Part shown: in pieces, positions 44,600-55,623 of the stretch | How positions within the stretch are numbered: the first letter of the stretch is position 1 | Layout of the letters: every line of letters starts with the position of its first letter | Source of the DNA: Metellina segmentata | Lineage: Eukaryota > Arthropoda > Arachnida > Araneae > Tetragnathidae | Assembly (NCBI GenBank): GCA_947359465.1 | Contig: OX375879.1 | Span: 118,436,557-118,500,556, forward strand | Direction of reading: 5' to 3' | Length of the DNA: 64,000 nt | Translations under genes and position numbers: made by a program | The notes under the pieces: model-generated | Databases searched by the model: none | Told to the model about the DNA's origin: nothing | The model's input: only the letters and a program-made list of their open reading frames with translations

Positions 44600-44720
44600 T
44601 GCAGTAAACTCTCGATTCTCCACGGAACTGAGAGGCAAATGCAGATAAGCGAATTCCGCAGATAATCCGCAAAATGGCTAAAAAAAATCACAAATCAACG
44701 TGTGAATGTTTTTGAACAAT
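44600..44720 (+). repeat. Pogo/Tigger-like transposon end
   Basis: CAGTAAACTCTCGATTCTCC followed by AGATAAGCGAATTCCGCAG, with repeated half-sites, resembles the termini of pogo/Tigger elements. No partner end or transposase was found. The GC-rich patch at 44890-45080 with a 73-codon frame is unexplained. Confidence 0.35.
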
Positions 44721-45129
44721 TTTTATTTTCAGTAATGTGCCTTGTGGTGTCGTCTCCCAAAAATGGTAGCATCAGAATTGTACGAAATCATACATGAGGA
44801 GAAAACAACCAACAGCTAAGCAAATCACGTTCTTATTAGTTATAAATCAATATTTACAATTTAAAAAGAATCAACATTCATACATCGAGATGTGTATCTC
44901 TCGGGTCAGCCCGAGGAAAGCTCAACCTCGCTTCTCGCTTTCTCCCCGTTGACTCTGGCCTCCCTCGCAGTCTCCAAGTCCCCCAACGGCAAAGGTCAAA
45001 GGCCAGTCTGTTTTCGTCTCCTTTATGTCGCTCGTAAAACTCGCGAAGCAAAAACAACAGCTGTGTTACAGTATTTCACGATCTCACAGCCTATACACAC
45101 AATTATGAATTAATAAACAGTAGATTTAT

Positions 45130-46900
45130 GTATTTAAAAGTTTATTTACTTATTCACAAAAAAAATTCCGTTAATGTTTTTTTTTTTTTTTTTTTTGTGT
45201 TTGTTAAAGTATCCGAACACGTTTGATACCCTTTTTTTAAATGTGGTGTAGAAAAATTGTAATGTTTTTTTTTATGTTGTGTTATTGAACAATAGCATTG
45301 GGCTATAAATATTTAAAATATATATTAAATAAATTTGTCAAAAACTTCAGATGTGCTACATGAAAATCTATTCAATCCATTTGAAAAATGATTCTACCAA
45401 AATAAACTACATGCATTTTTCTAGGGTATAAACTAGAATCAAAAGGATATTTTAATAACAAACATTTTACAAGCGATAGAAAAATGAATACAAGATTTTT
45501 GATAGTTGTATAGTCCTATTTTTTAAACACAAAATGGTCATATTTTTAAAACTTTTCATCTCATCTTAATTACTCTATTTCATTCCCTAGACAACGTTAT
45601 AAAGAACTAGTTCTCAAAGTTTTACGAGAATCCATCAATACCTTTTTGTGTTACATTTTAAGTGAGGAAATAACAAATAAATATTAATTTTATCAAAACT
45701 AGTTTTAAGTGTATCCTTTGCTCTCTCTTGCTTTTACTGTTTGTGTAAACAATTGTGTTCTTCACTTCTCTTTACAAATGTTCACACTATTTCCAAAAGT
45801 TGAACCTTTAAAAATTTGATAAATCTTTCAAAATTATATTTGCAAAAAAATGTAAATTTTTAATTTAAATTTTGACAGGTTTTTAGTTTTTTAACGGCCA
45901 CTATCCTGTATTTTCCAAACCAACTTCTGGTTTTCCCGCCTGGATTAAAATTTTAATGTTTCTGAAACTTATTAACTTAAAGAAAAAATCACATATATTT
46001 AGGAAATTCAAATAAATACTCTATCAAATAATATAAACTGTTTTTGAATTTTGGGTCAAAAATGACATTTTTAACATGTTCGGATACATTGAAACACCTC
46101 TTTTTTATACATAAATTGAAGTTTTTTCAACTACATCCCGCCCGTGAATAAATGCAGTATACTTAGGAACTATATTGAGCTTGAATTTTATTTGTTTTAA
46201 CGATTTATGATTTCTTTTTTAGCCACTTGGTGTCAATCGAGAAAAAGCAACAAGTGAATGTCAAGTGATTAACCATGTTCTTCCTCAAGTACATAAAATA
46301 GAGAAGTATATCTTTTTTCACGATCTGAAGAACTTTTCTCTTTGGAATCGGTAATTCATGCGGTATCTCTTAAATTCAGTTGGAGAACAACACTGGAATG
46401 ATTTATATTTATTGTACCTCAGCAATCGACTCATATGGATTCCTGTACTTTGGTTAATATGTCTGTGAGTTTTATCAGCAGTATTATTCATCTTCAGCTT
46501 GTTTTATTCTCTTGTAAATATTAATAAACTGGAGTTGCATTTTTAAGAAATAAAGCATGGAATTTTATACATAAATCAAAGCCATGTAAAATTTAAGTAT
46601 ACCTGAATCGCCAACTGTGATAAATTAAATAACAATATGTACGTACAATTAATATATAAAGCAGACTACAAAAGTTACATCGCATAAATACACGAATCCA
46701 ATATGCATTCATAACAAAAAATCCCCCCCCTCAAGTAAGTTACTTTTCTTTCTATCATAAAATAAAATTTTTTAGTCTTTTTCAGGTTTATTCGCTTTGT
46801 GATTGGTAGATAGCGAGTCACGTGAAAGTAAGTCTTGTGATTCAACGCGCTAATGAATTTGGAGCACGCGCAGACGATAAACACAGTTACATTTTTAAAT
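45130..46900. other. AT-rich gene-free stretch
   Basis: No gene is supported. From about 46780 to 46990 CpG content rises, with E-box CACGTG at 46819-46824 and an inverted CCAAT (ATTGG at about 46803). See the X-box entry. Confidence 0.3.
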
Positions 46901-46978
46901 TAATTTAGTCATTCATAAAATATGAGAGTACGCGCTAGCAAGCTTACAATGTTTTCAGAACCGGCAAATTCGATCACC

Positions 46979-46992
46979 GTTTCCATAGCAAC
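46979..46992. promoter_or_regulatory. RFX-type X-box
   Basis: GTTTCCATAGCAAC fits the 14-bp RFX consensus RYYNYYWWRRNRAC at every position. RFX sites drive cilium and sensory-neuron genes in animals. No adjacent gene could be identified, so function is speculative. Confidence 0.35.
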
Positions 46993-47048
46993 AGTCGAAT
47001 ATGAAAATATTAAAAAAGTAGTATTACAACATGGATCAGCTAAAACAT

Positions 47049-47790
47049 TTAAGGGGGTCCGGGACACATTAAAAAATTTTTATTATTAATAAATTTAGAA
47101 TTTTGAATTTTTATTTACTGATTATCCATTCAACTAATAAACGAAATCACACAACACAAAATTTTTCCAAAAGTTTTTTTTTAATTTAAAATTAAAATTT
47201 TTTGATAAAAAGATGGGTCATTTCAAATTGCTAAAACTCAAAATATTCTTGATCAATTTTCCAAAATTCTTGCAGTAAATTATTCACAAATTTATAAACT
47301 TTAATTTTGATTCAGCAATTAAAAAAATTAATTTAATAAAAAATAAAAAATATTTGAATGAAAATTTTTTTTAATTTAAGGGTACTTTTTTTTTAAAAAG
47401 TCATTTTTTAAAAGTAAATATTTGTTTCAAATTTGTTGAATCAAAATTAAAGTACAATGTTTGAAAAATATATATTCCAAATTTCAACCCTAAAACTTTA
47501 TCGGTTTTCGATTTGTAGCAATTTGAATACAGGAAATCTTGAAAAAAAGTATCATGGAGAAAATCGCATTTAAAGTTTTAAAGACAGATGTTGTTGCCAT
47601 GACAACAACTGTTAAGAGTGTCAGATTTTCAAAACAACGTACCGCAAAAATTATTACATCTCTAGTTCTAATTAAGATAGAAACATGATTTAGACGTCAT
47701 TTTAAGCAGAAAAATACAGATAATTTCTTAAAATAATAATTTTAAAAAAAATCGAAAATTTGACGATTTTGGTGTCCTGGACCCCCTTAA
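47049..47790. mobile_element. TTAA-duplicating MITE (piggyBac-like ends)
   Basis: The element 47053-47786 is bounded by TTAA on both sides. Its inverted ends are GGGGGTCCGGGACAC and GGGGGTCCAGGACAC. The interior is very AT-rich with no transposase. A TTAA duplication points to the piggyBac group, though Sola3-like elements share it. Confidence 0.75.
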
Positions 47791-48039
47791 AATTATGATG
47801 AGATTTCCATTGAATTTTAGCAATATGTAACTCATTTAACAATTTCCTTTTTTATGTGGAAATGAGATGTTTTGTTCTTGACATTTTTAAAAACATTTTG
47901 TTTTTATTTACCATATGTTTCCGGGTATAAGCCGAGAATTTTTGGAACGTTTTCTAAAGCTAATGTGCGGGTTTCGGCTTATATATGGAAAAAAAATTCT
48001 TATAATGAGAATAATGAGAAAGAACAGGGCAATAGTATT

Positions 48040-48230
48040 TATCTGTCGTGGCCTCAAATGTCCTGACGTTGGCGTGGTGTAGAAGTTTGGAAAATGGGGG
48101 GGATGGGCAGCTCGAATGTTTGACCTCGTTTTCTTATCATGGTTGAAAATTAATAGGTGTTGTCTTTGGATTTATCCTTTCGGGATTGTATTCCGACCTG
48201 GCCCGTCGCCAATAGTCCGATGTCCTGCTC
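48040..48230 (+). repeat. SINE body fragment (plus)
   Basis: Contains GTCCTGACGTTGGCGTGGTG and GGCCCGTCGCCAATAGTCCG, matching the SINE body and tail; the head is missing. Confidence 0.6.
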
Positions 48231-48531
48231 CAGTCCATTCGTTGATAAAACTATTACGTACATGTCAGTTAAATGTGTCATTTTCTAATGTTAGCGACAA
48301 ATTCTGAACGAATGTAAAATTAAAAACGAGGTGACCTCGAGTTCTATATAATCGGCTTTCGACGTTCTACCCCTCATTTTCCTACTCTATTTACCGAATA
48401 TATAGACAGAAATCTTTCGTTTCTTCAAATTGGATTGAGTCCGTGCATTTCAATAAGCTGAATCGTCAGACAGAACACTAATAAGAAACCCAAAAATAGT
48501 CTCGGATATTTCCTTTTACTTTCCTACTTGA

Positions 48532-48859
48532 GCCGATTAACTGGTCTAGTGGTCAAACTGTTAGCCTCTAGATCAGAAGGTTCGTGGTTCAAATCCGGAT
48601 CAGAACATGGTTGTTTGTAATCGTATGGCGTAGAGGCGGCTGGTGCACCTTAAATCTGTCATGGTTGAAACTCCTCAGGTTGGGTTGGTATGGAAGTTTG
48701 GAGAGTGGGGTGCCAGCTGAGGTGTTGCCTCGTCATCTGACCGTGGTTGAAATTTACATGGTGTTTTCCTGGAATACTTCCCTTAGGGTATTGATCCCGG
48801 ATCGTCGTCATTAGCCCGTTGCGTTGCTCTAGTACGAAGTTAATTAATATTGCCTTACC
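48532..48859 (+). repeat. Full-length tRNA-derived SINE, first subtype (plus)
   Basis: The head TGGTCTAGTGGTCAAACTGT has the A box, and the B box is GGTTCAAATCC. The body and tail are as in 43867-44179. The 76-codon open frame inside is not a gene. Confidence 0.8.
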
Positions 48860-49020
48860 TACTTGAGAAGTATACACTTTAACCTTTAAGAAAATACTTT
48901 TTAATAATACACTTTAAGAAAATATGAGAAGCGAAAGAATTTCGATCAATGAAGAAAAGGATGCATGAGTTTTGTGGTGGTGACATCTATTAGAGAAAAT
49001 GCAAACTGAAACAGCATTTG

Positions 49021-49322
49021 GTATTTTTAATTAATGTCGTACTAGAGCAACAAAACGGGGTTCTGAAGATGGTCCGGGATCAATTCCAAAGGGAAAGATA
49101 CGAGGACAACACCTCGTAATTTTGAACAACGGCCAGATGACGAAGCAACACCTGAGCTCTCCAAACTTCCACATCCACCCAATGTGAGGACTTTCGAACA
49201 CTACAGAATTAAGATGTACAACCCACCTCTACTCCATACACTTAAAAATAACCATGCACTGACCGGATGCGAACCAGGAACCTTCCTATCTAGAGGCTAA
49301 CACCTTAACCACCAGACCGGCT
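49021..49322 (-). repeat. Full-length tRNA-derived SINE, first subtype (minus)
   Basis: Nearly collinear with 43867-44179, including the GCCGGTCTGGTGGTTAAGG head. It lacks part of the body near 49150. Confidence 0.8.
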
Positions 49323-49365
49323 TTTACTTAAAGGAAGGCCATACAAAAACTTTCACTTTTTGGTT

Positions 49366-49670
49366 GGTATTTAATTAACTCGCAATGGAGCAGCATAACG
49401 TACTATTAGCAACTATCTGGGATCAATCCCGAATTTTGAAAATTCCTTCCCCGTCATTTTGAGCCACGGTCGGATGACGAGGTAACTCTTGAGCTGGCAC
49501 CCCACTCTCTAAACTTTCACACCACGCCAACGTGAGGACATTATAGACCACGAGGGATTTAACGTGCACCTGCCCCTTTGTACAATACGGTCTTTGGCTG
49601 GATTCGAACTCGAAACCCCCCCCCCGGTTACTAATTCGATTCTCTTCCAATAATCCCACTTTCCAAACAA
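49366..49670 (-). repeat. SINE, second subtype (minus)
   Basis: Matches 44222-44485 and lies about 44 bp after the preceding copy. It has a run of 11 C near 49617 in the head. The 83-codon frame across it is a repeat shadow. Confidence 0.7.
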
Positions 49671-49744
49671 CCATCCAGATGTTTGTCTAGACAGGGAATC
49701 TTCATTAGCAAATTTAAATGGACAAGGAGCATCGTCACATTAGA

Positions 49745-50290
49745 AGAAAAGAGACCAGATCTTGATCTCGTCGTCATAAAAAATTGGCTATAACTTGATA
49801 ACGAGATATCTCATCATTAGCGAAATTGGTCAGATGCTGGCAGACGCAATATCGTGTCGAAACCACGTGGAATATTAGTAGAGCCAAAAACAACTTTTTA
49901 AAATATTTTATTTATTTTCCTGTATATTATTTATTTGTTTGCGATGCTTCTAGCATCGTTTTGCAGGCATATCACGATTACAACAAAAGTACATTGAAAT
50001 ATTTTCATAAAATAATTAGAAATAATGAGAATTATTTTAAATCAAGGGATTTCGTTAAAACTAGCAGACTCGCGCATGACATCCGAAATAAAGTTTTTTA
50101 AATCCCCTAGTGGGGGGGGGGTTTTCGACGAGATATCTCGTTCCTCTACATCTAAACAAATTTATTAATGACAGGGTATCTCGTTGTCAAGATATTGAGA
50201 ATTTATGTTAAGATGAGGATGTCGAGATCAAGCCATCTCTGGTCAGTTTTATCCTAATGACAAGATATTTCGTAGAGTCGTCAGCCAGCA
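49745..50290. mobile_element. Foldback-like element with ACGAGATATCTCGT palindromes
   Basis: The left arm (about 49750-49830) and right arm (about 50140-50245) are diverged inverted repeats that share CTTGATCTCG and GATAACGAGATATCTC-type sequence. The perfect palindrome ACGAGATATCTCGT is at 50128-50141. No coding role is seen. Confidence 0.5.
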
Positions 50291-50489
50291 GGATAATTAA
50301 TTCTTTATAGCCATTGAAGGTAGCGTCTATTTTTTTCAGCCTTTGCATCACATTTATACCTTATTAAATTCCATTTTAATTAATATAAGCTTCAACGTGC
50401 TCTCATCTTATACCAAAGAATTAAGATTAATCAAAAATATGAAATCTCATTTCTTGTGCTTCTTACTGGTGTTAATTCTTTCTGTATAG

Positions 50490-50670
50490 GAATTGGACAT
50501 GGACAAGGAAACACATTCTACAGAGTTTGTGTGTTTGAGTTAACAAAGGGAAATATTTCGGTGTTATTTTAGCTGTCACGGTAGGAAACACGTTCTACAA
50601 AGTTTGTGTATTTGAGTTAAAACAGGGAAATGTCGCGGTCATAATTGAAACCCGAGTAACGCCGGTTTTT
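50490..50670 (-). repeat. Retroposon head related to 29732-30071 (minus), with an internal duplication
   Basis: Minus strand gives GGCGTTACTCGGGTTTCAAT, then ACTCAAATACACAAACTTTG and a second copy of the last 80 bp. The same order occurs at 29752-29840. Confidence 0.5.
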
Positions 50671-50964
50671 TTTTTTTTTTAAATCTAGTTTCCAATAAAT
50701 GCATGGAAGAGAGTTCAGACCTCAGTGATAATGCCACAATTCATAGATTCTGAACATCTCCTTCAATTTCATCCCATTTCCTTGTTCAAAACTATACGGC
50801 TTTTTTAATGCTAAACATTATTCGTTCTCAGTTTCGATCTTCGATAATTTTGAATGATTTCTGTTTAATCAGACTGCTAAAGAATTTATCAGAGTGGCAA
50901 GCTCTTCAGTGCCGTTTTAGAAGCGTCTTGCAGCTTCGAAGATTAATTCACACTTATTTAACTC

Positions 50965-51055
50965 TCCTGGTGGTTTTCTCGACGAGATATCTCGTCAAAA
51001 GCAAAATTGACCAGACCTTTATGGACGAGATATCTCGTCGAAACCACTTGGAGGT
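50965..51055. repeat. Paired 16-bp palindromes in a small inverted repeat
   Basis: GACGAGATATCTCGTC occurs at 50981-50996 and again at 51024-51039. The outer sequences TGGTTTTC and GAAACCAC are also mirrored. The 94-codon frame over this region is probably fortuitous. Confidence 0.7.
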
Positions 51056-51099
51056 AAACCAACATAAATTAAACAAAGTAATTGGTAAATGATTACCTT

Positions 51100-52287
51100 A
51101 ATGGTCGATTTTATCTTGTTTATATCCGTTATTTTCTATCGACACTAAACAAACATCGCCGATATATATGCCATACGTTAACGATTTATATGCAGAATTT
51201 AATTTACGATGTCCACTCTAATGTAAGTTTAAGAAATTATTGCTTTGTCTACACATAATCCATAATTTCTCTTGGAAGAAATATTTCAAGAGCAAAAAAA
51301 TTATCTGGTTATATACGGTAATCCCTTCAGCTAATCTTTGTAGTTTAGGGCGTCAGCTGACCGTGGTTCAAAATTACGATTAAATATTTTCCTTCTGAAT
51401 TGATCCAATCACAGTAGTGTTGTTACCCTATTCTGTTAATATTTTCTATTATTTCCATAGTTTCGATGTTTTTAATAAGTTTTTATTTTGTGTTTTCTCT
51501 CCAATTCCAACATATTACTGTTTTACTAAAAACCATCGCAGAAAAGAAAATGTTAGAGTACGCGATAATAGGTTTTGTTTCAAAACTATCCCGAATCGTA
51601 TTTATTAAGTGAATTAAATGCCATTGAAGTAGATATTCAAAATGCTGTGACAACATGACTGATATATGAACTCAAGAACACGATACCATCGCCTATTGGT
51701 GATAATTCTGAAATATGGCAATCTGTCATAGGCATAAAGATATAGCCGCTAAGTTGCCAATTGGGTGAAGGACCGCTATCATGAACCTCTTACCACGCAT
51801 TTTATTGGAAATGAGAATCACGAGAAAAAGCTGCCTTATGTTTTAGTTTAGTTTCCACTTGTACAGTCACAGAAAAAAAGCGTGCCACATACATTGTTTC
51901 GAGCACTATTGGTACTAGAGCAAAATCAAAGGTATCATTCAACAGGAAATAACGTCTACTACCAATTCAAATTTAAAAAATGCATAAAAGGACGTCTTCA
52001 TATCGAATTCTGCATAAACAACAAAATTTCTAACAAAAACACCATGTTTGAATGCCCTAATCAGATTTTACTTGGTTAAATAAGTCTAAACATAAAATTT
52101 CATGACTTTCTTATTTTATATCTATTCAATCCTAAACGGCGTCAATTTAAGTTATCATCTCCACATAGAAAGTCGCTATTCGTATATCGGGGTAATTGGT
52201 AATTTTAACGCTAATTTAAAACGTAATTTTCAAATTTGAACATTATTCCAAACATATGTATCAGCAATCCTAGAATTATTATAATTA
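51100..52287. other. AT-rich gene-free stretch
   Basis: Apart from a SINE scrap near 51353-51415 (GCTGACCGTGGTTCAAAATT), nothing recognisable. Confidence 0.3.
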
Positions 52288-54830
52288 CATGCAGAATTAC
52301 CCGGTATTGGTCGGGTTGAATTAATTATAGTATGTTGATTGAAAAGGTGATCAGACTAATCTATTATTTTTCAGAAAAGAATGCTAGCATCATTCAAGTA
52401 TACAGAAAATAATTTTAATGTCATTTCAACTTTTTCATAGTTTCTACAATTTACTTCGGACGGAAATATGCATACATTATGTATCCATCCATATAATCCA
52501 TTCATATTCGTCGCACTTCTGCTGAAAGATTTTTTTCTTAGGTGACTGCTACAAAAGTAGATTTTTAGTTTTGGAGTGATTAGGATTATTCCCGTACTCT
52601 TTCGCTTTCACTAAAAAAGGCGAATTTTCGGCCTGTAGTCTAGTACTTATTTTTCCTATAAATATGTTTTACTGGTGACCATTCTTGCACCTGGTATGCG
52701 ATATTTTCTAATTTCATCGTCAGTATGACAGGATGGTAAAAAACATTTTTCCCGCATTCATGACTAATTAGCTTGAAAGAAACACATTTTCTTGAAAATT
52801 CCATTCATTGACACTTGCATTAAAGGAGCTTGTGTTAGAAATAAATGTCATCAGTATAGAAATATTAAACTCAACCGATTATAGCATTCTAGTAAACAGA
52901 AGGTTGATTTTAGAGAGCTTTTACAAAAAGAAAATCACTGCTTTGAACGACTGATTCACATGCATCTAAATTATGTAAGAACAGCTTCAATATATAAGCA
53001 ACCTCAATTTTGTCAGTTAAGACAAAAAATTTCAATTTTTCAAAATTAACAACTGTGATATTATTTCAAGATCAATAAAGTCTTGTTTAAAATTCCCTTT
53101 CCATCAACAGACAACCATTTCTCAATCCTCCACACAAAAAACGTATTCAACCAAAAATTTAAAGAAAGTTGGTCGAAATATACATATACCACCAAGACAT
53201 TACCCTTGTTTGGCGATATTTTGCAAAAAATAAATAAAGTATTAAAATATAACTCTTAAATTATATTTCTGCAATAGGTAATATACCGGAACACATAAGC
53301 AAACAGAAATGAAATAATGAAATCCTTGAAAAAGGGCAGAATTATGAATGAATTAAAATCTAACTCCTACGAAACATATAGTTACAAACAAAAACGAAAT
53401 TACAATCCTTGAAACAAATGCAGGAACAGCTACACTCTACGTTTATGAGCGATGGCAACGGCCTTGGCAATTTTTTTGGCGCACTTCTAAAGTTGCCAAG
53501 GAAATAATTATTTCTTAGCTCTTTTTCTGTCACAAATTGTTTTCTTTTTACAACACACTTTTTAAACACATTTCAGAACGTTTTAAAAAGTATATATTTT
53601 AAAAACTTTCACAAAAAGTAGTAAGCACAAGCACATATCAAAACACATTTGTGAACCAGCAGAGAAATTAAGCTACGAATGTTGGGTAAGAATACCCTGA
53701 AACTTATCAATTACACTAAATACAGTAGGCATGTTGAAAAAGAAAAATATTTACAAAAGAAAAAAGCAAGAAATAATACAACCTGATAACGTCAGAATTC
53801 TTTCGTAAAAAAATAATGAAAACGAAAATGGTCAGTAAAACAAAACTCCTAATCCTTTCGTAAAAAAACTATTATAATGAAATAAAAATTCCACAACAGT
53901 CAAAATACAAATAAATGAACCAATGGTATCACAGAAAACGATTTAAAAGGAACAATGCAATCAAAGGATATTTTAAAAATAAAATAACCAATGGGAGGAT
54001 ATAATAATTTTCAAACGAATCAATGAAATCAAACGATTTTAACGAATTTTGGAAGAACTTTCTAGAACATTCAAAATGAAAATTGAAAGTTTCAGTTTGC
54101 CAAGGTAGCCATGGAAACCACAAAAATTGTAACAAAAGATGGGTTGCCTTAATATATCATAACTCGCTATTTGAAGTGCGCCAAAAAAAATCACCAAGCC
54201 GTTGCCATCACTCATAAACGTTGAGTGTAGCTGTACCCAAATGCAGAATTCGGAAGAAAAAAATAACATCTCGCTAGAAACTCAAACATCCAAACATGGA
54301 ATCCTAAATCATATTTAAAAATTAAATATTTATTCTGATGTTGCCAAGTACCAGAAAGCAAAATTACGCTTTTATGATTAATGAGTTTTTGTTTGGGCTT
54401 TCGTGTTCCATTACAAAATGTAAGTTATGTAAAATTATATGCTTTAAATATTCTTTCTTCATCAATCAAATAGTTATCAGTATTATTTTCATCAAGGAAG
54501 AAGTATAAAGTCATTTCAAACAAGAATATAATAAATTAATTTGTTTTTAAAAAATTGATTTTCGAATAACTCTGGTAAAGCAATATGAGCTGCTTATAGC
54601 AATCGTTTTATACTCAATGTAATTTCTATAGCGATGGCGATTGCGAATTGCGTTTGACTTAGATCTTAGGTCAATTTTAGGCAACTTAAGAGTCGAATTT
54701 TTCGAAATCCTTTCTTAATGCGCTTCTACAGAATAAATCGCCTTACAAAATTTGAGCTTCTTAGGAATTGTAGTTCTTGAGATACATTGATGAATGAGTG
54801 AGTGGTATTTGAATTTTATATATACTCAAG
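52288..54830 (+). repeat. Long dispersed retroposon-like repeat with nested MITE
   Basis: It starts near TGCAGAATTACCCGG (compare 29738) and ends GAATTTTATATATA. It covers the homologues of 22370-23620 and 25285-25800 in the same order. The MITE 53424-54238 is inserted in it. No open protein is preserved. Confidence 0.55.
53416..54246. mobile_element. 815-bp MITE with 8-bp target duplication
   Basis: The element 53424-54238 is flanked by identical AAATGCAG (53416-53423 and 54239-54246). The inverted ends of about 60 bp share CAGCTACACTC, then CGTTTATGAG, GATGGCAACGG and TTGGCGCACTTC. The interior is AT-rich and non-coding. An 8-bp duplication suggests a hAT- or P-type mobiliser. Confidence 0.75.
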
Positions 54831-55623
54831 ATTATGCAAGTGGTGATACGGTTATGCGATTTGAAAATTACATTATTATAGTTACTATGCAAGTACAAAT
54901 GCTCCAAGAATTTTGTCCGAGGTTTTTCAACCTTTTTTTAAACTTTCGGTTGCCTCCTAAAATAGTAATATTGAGGAAAATGTAATGCAAAATAAAATCT
55001 TATTATTATAATGAGTTGAAATTTTGCAAGATCCTATTTTAGAATTTGTTCTGAATCGATTTTCACCAACATATAAGGTTTGAGTTTATAATTTGTTCAA
55101 ACACTCATTTAATAATTTTTATTACATACTAAAAATGATTTTTTTTAATAAAATATTAGTTAGGATTTTCTTAGTTTGTTTAACAGTAATATAGTAGAAA
55201 ATACCAGCGCTATAGAAATATTATTTAGGAAGATATACATGAAAGTCTACAAAACTGATTTAACATCAGAAGCTCCAATCTTTCTGTACTCATAACTCCG
55301 AAACGATAAGACCTAATGACATGAAATTTGAATTCTGAAGTTAAATTGTGATAAAGATTTCGAAATCATGTGTTGAAATAGGGGGTTTCTATTGTAAATT
55401 ATGTAGTTGGTGCTCAATTTAATATGACATTAAGACATCCCCTAATAAAAAATTTAGGCATTTGAATTTGTAGTGGAAGTTAGTTCCTCTCAAATGCTAT
55501 CTATAACTGTTCTCTTCTGTTAAAATTGCTGGAATGAAGAGGAGTGGTTCGATTGTTTTTTTTCCCGAGACTTCAAATGTAGCAAACCTTCCACTGATTA
55601 CCAGATTCCAAATTCAGCGCCAA
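54831..55623. other. AT-rich gene-free stretch
   Basis: No supported gene or repeat boundary. Small frames here show no recognisable motif. Confidence 0.3.

Noticed and set aside
49826..50101. 91-codon plus-strand frame
   Set aside because: Lies in the foldback element and overlaps its palindromic arms; no family resemblance.
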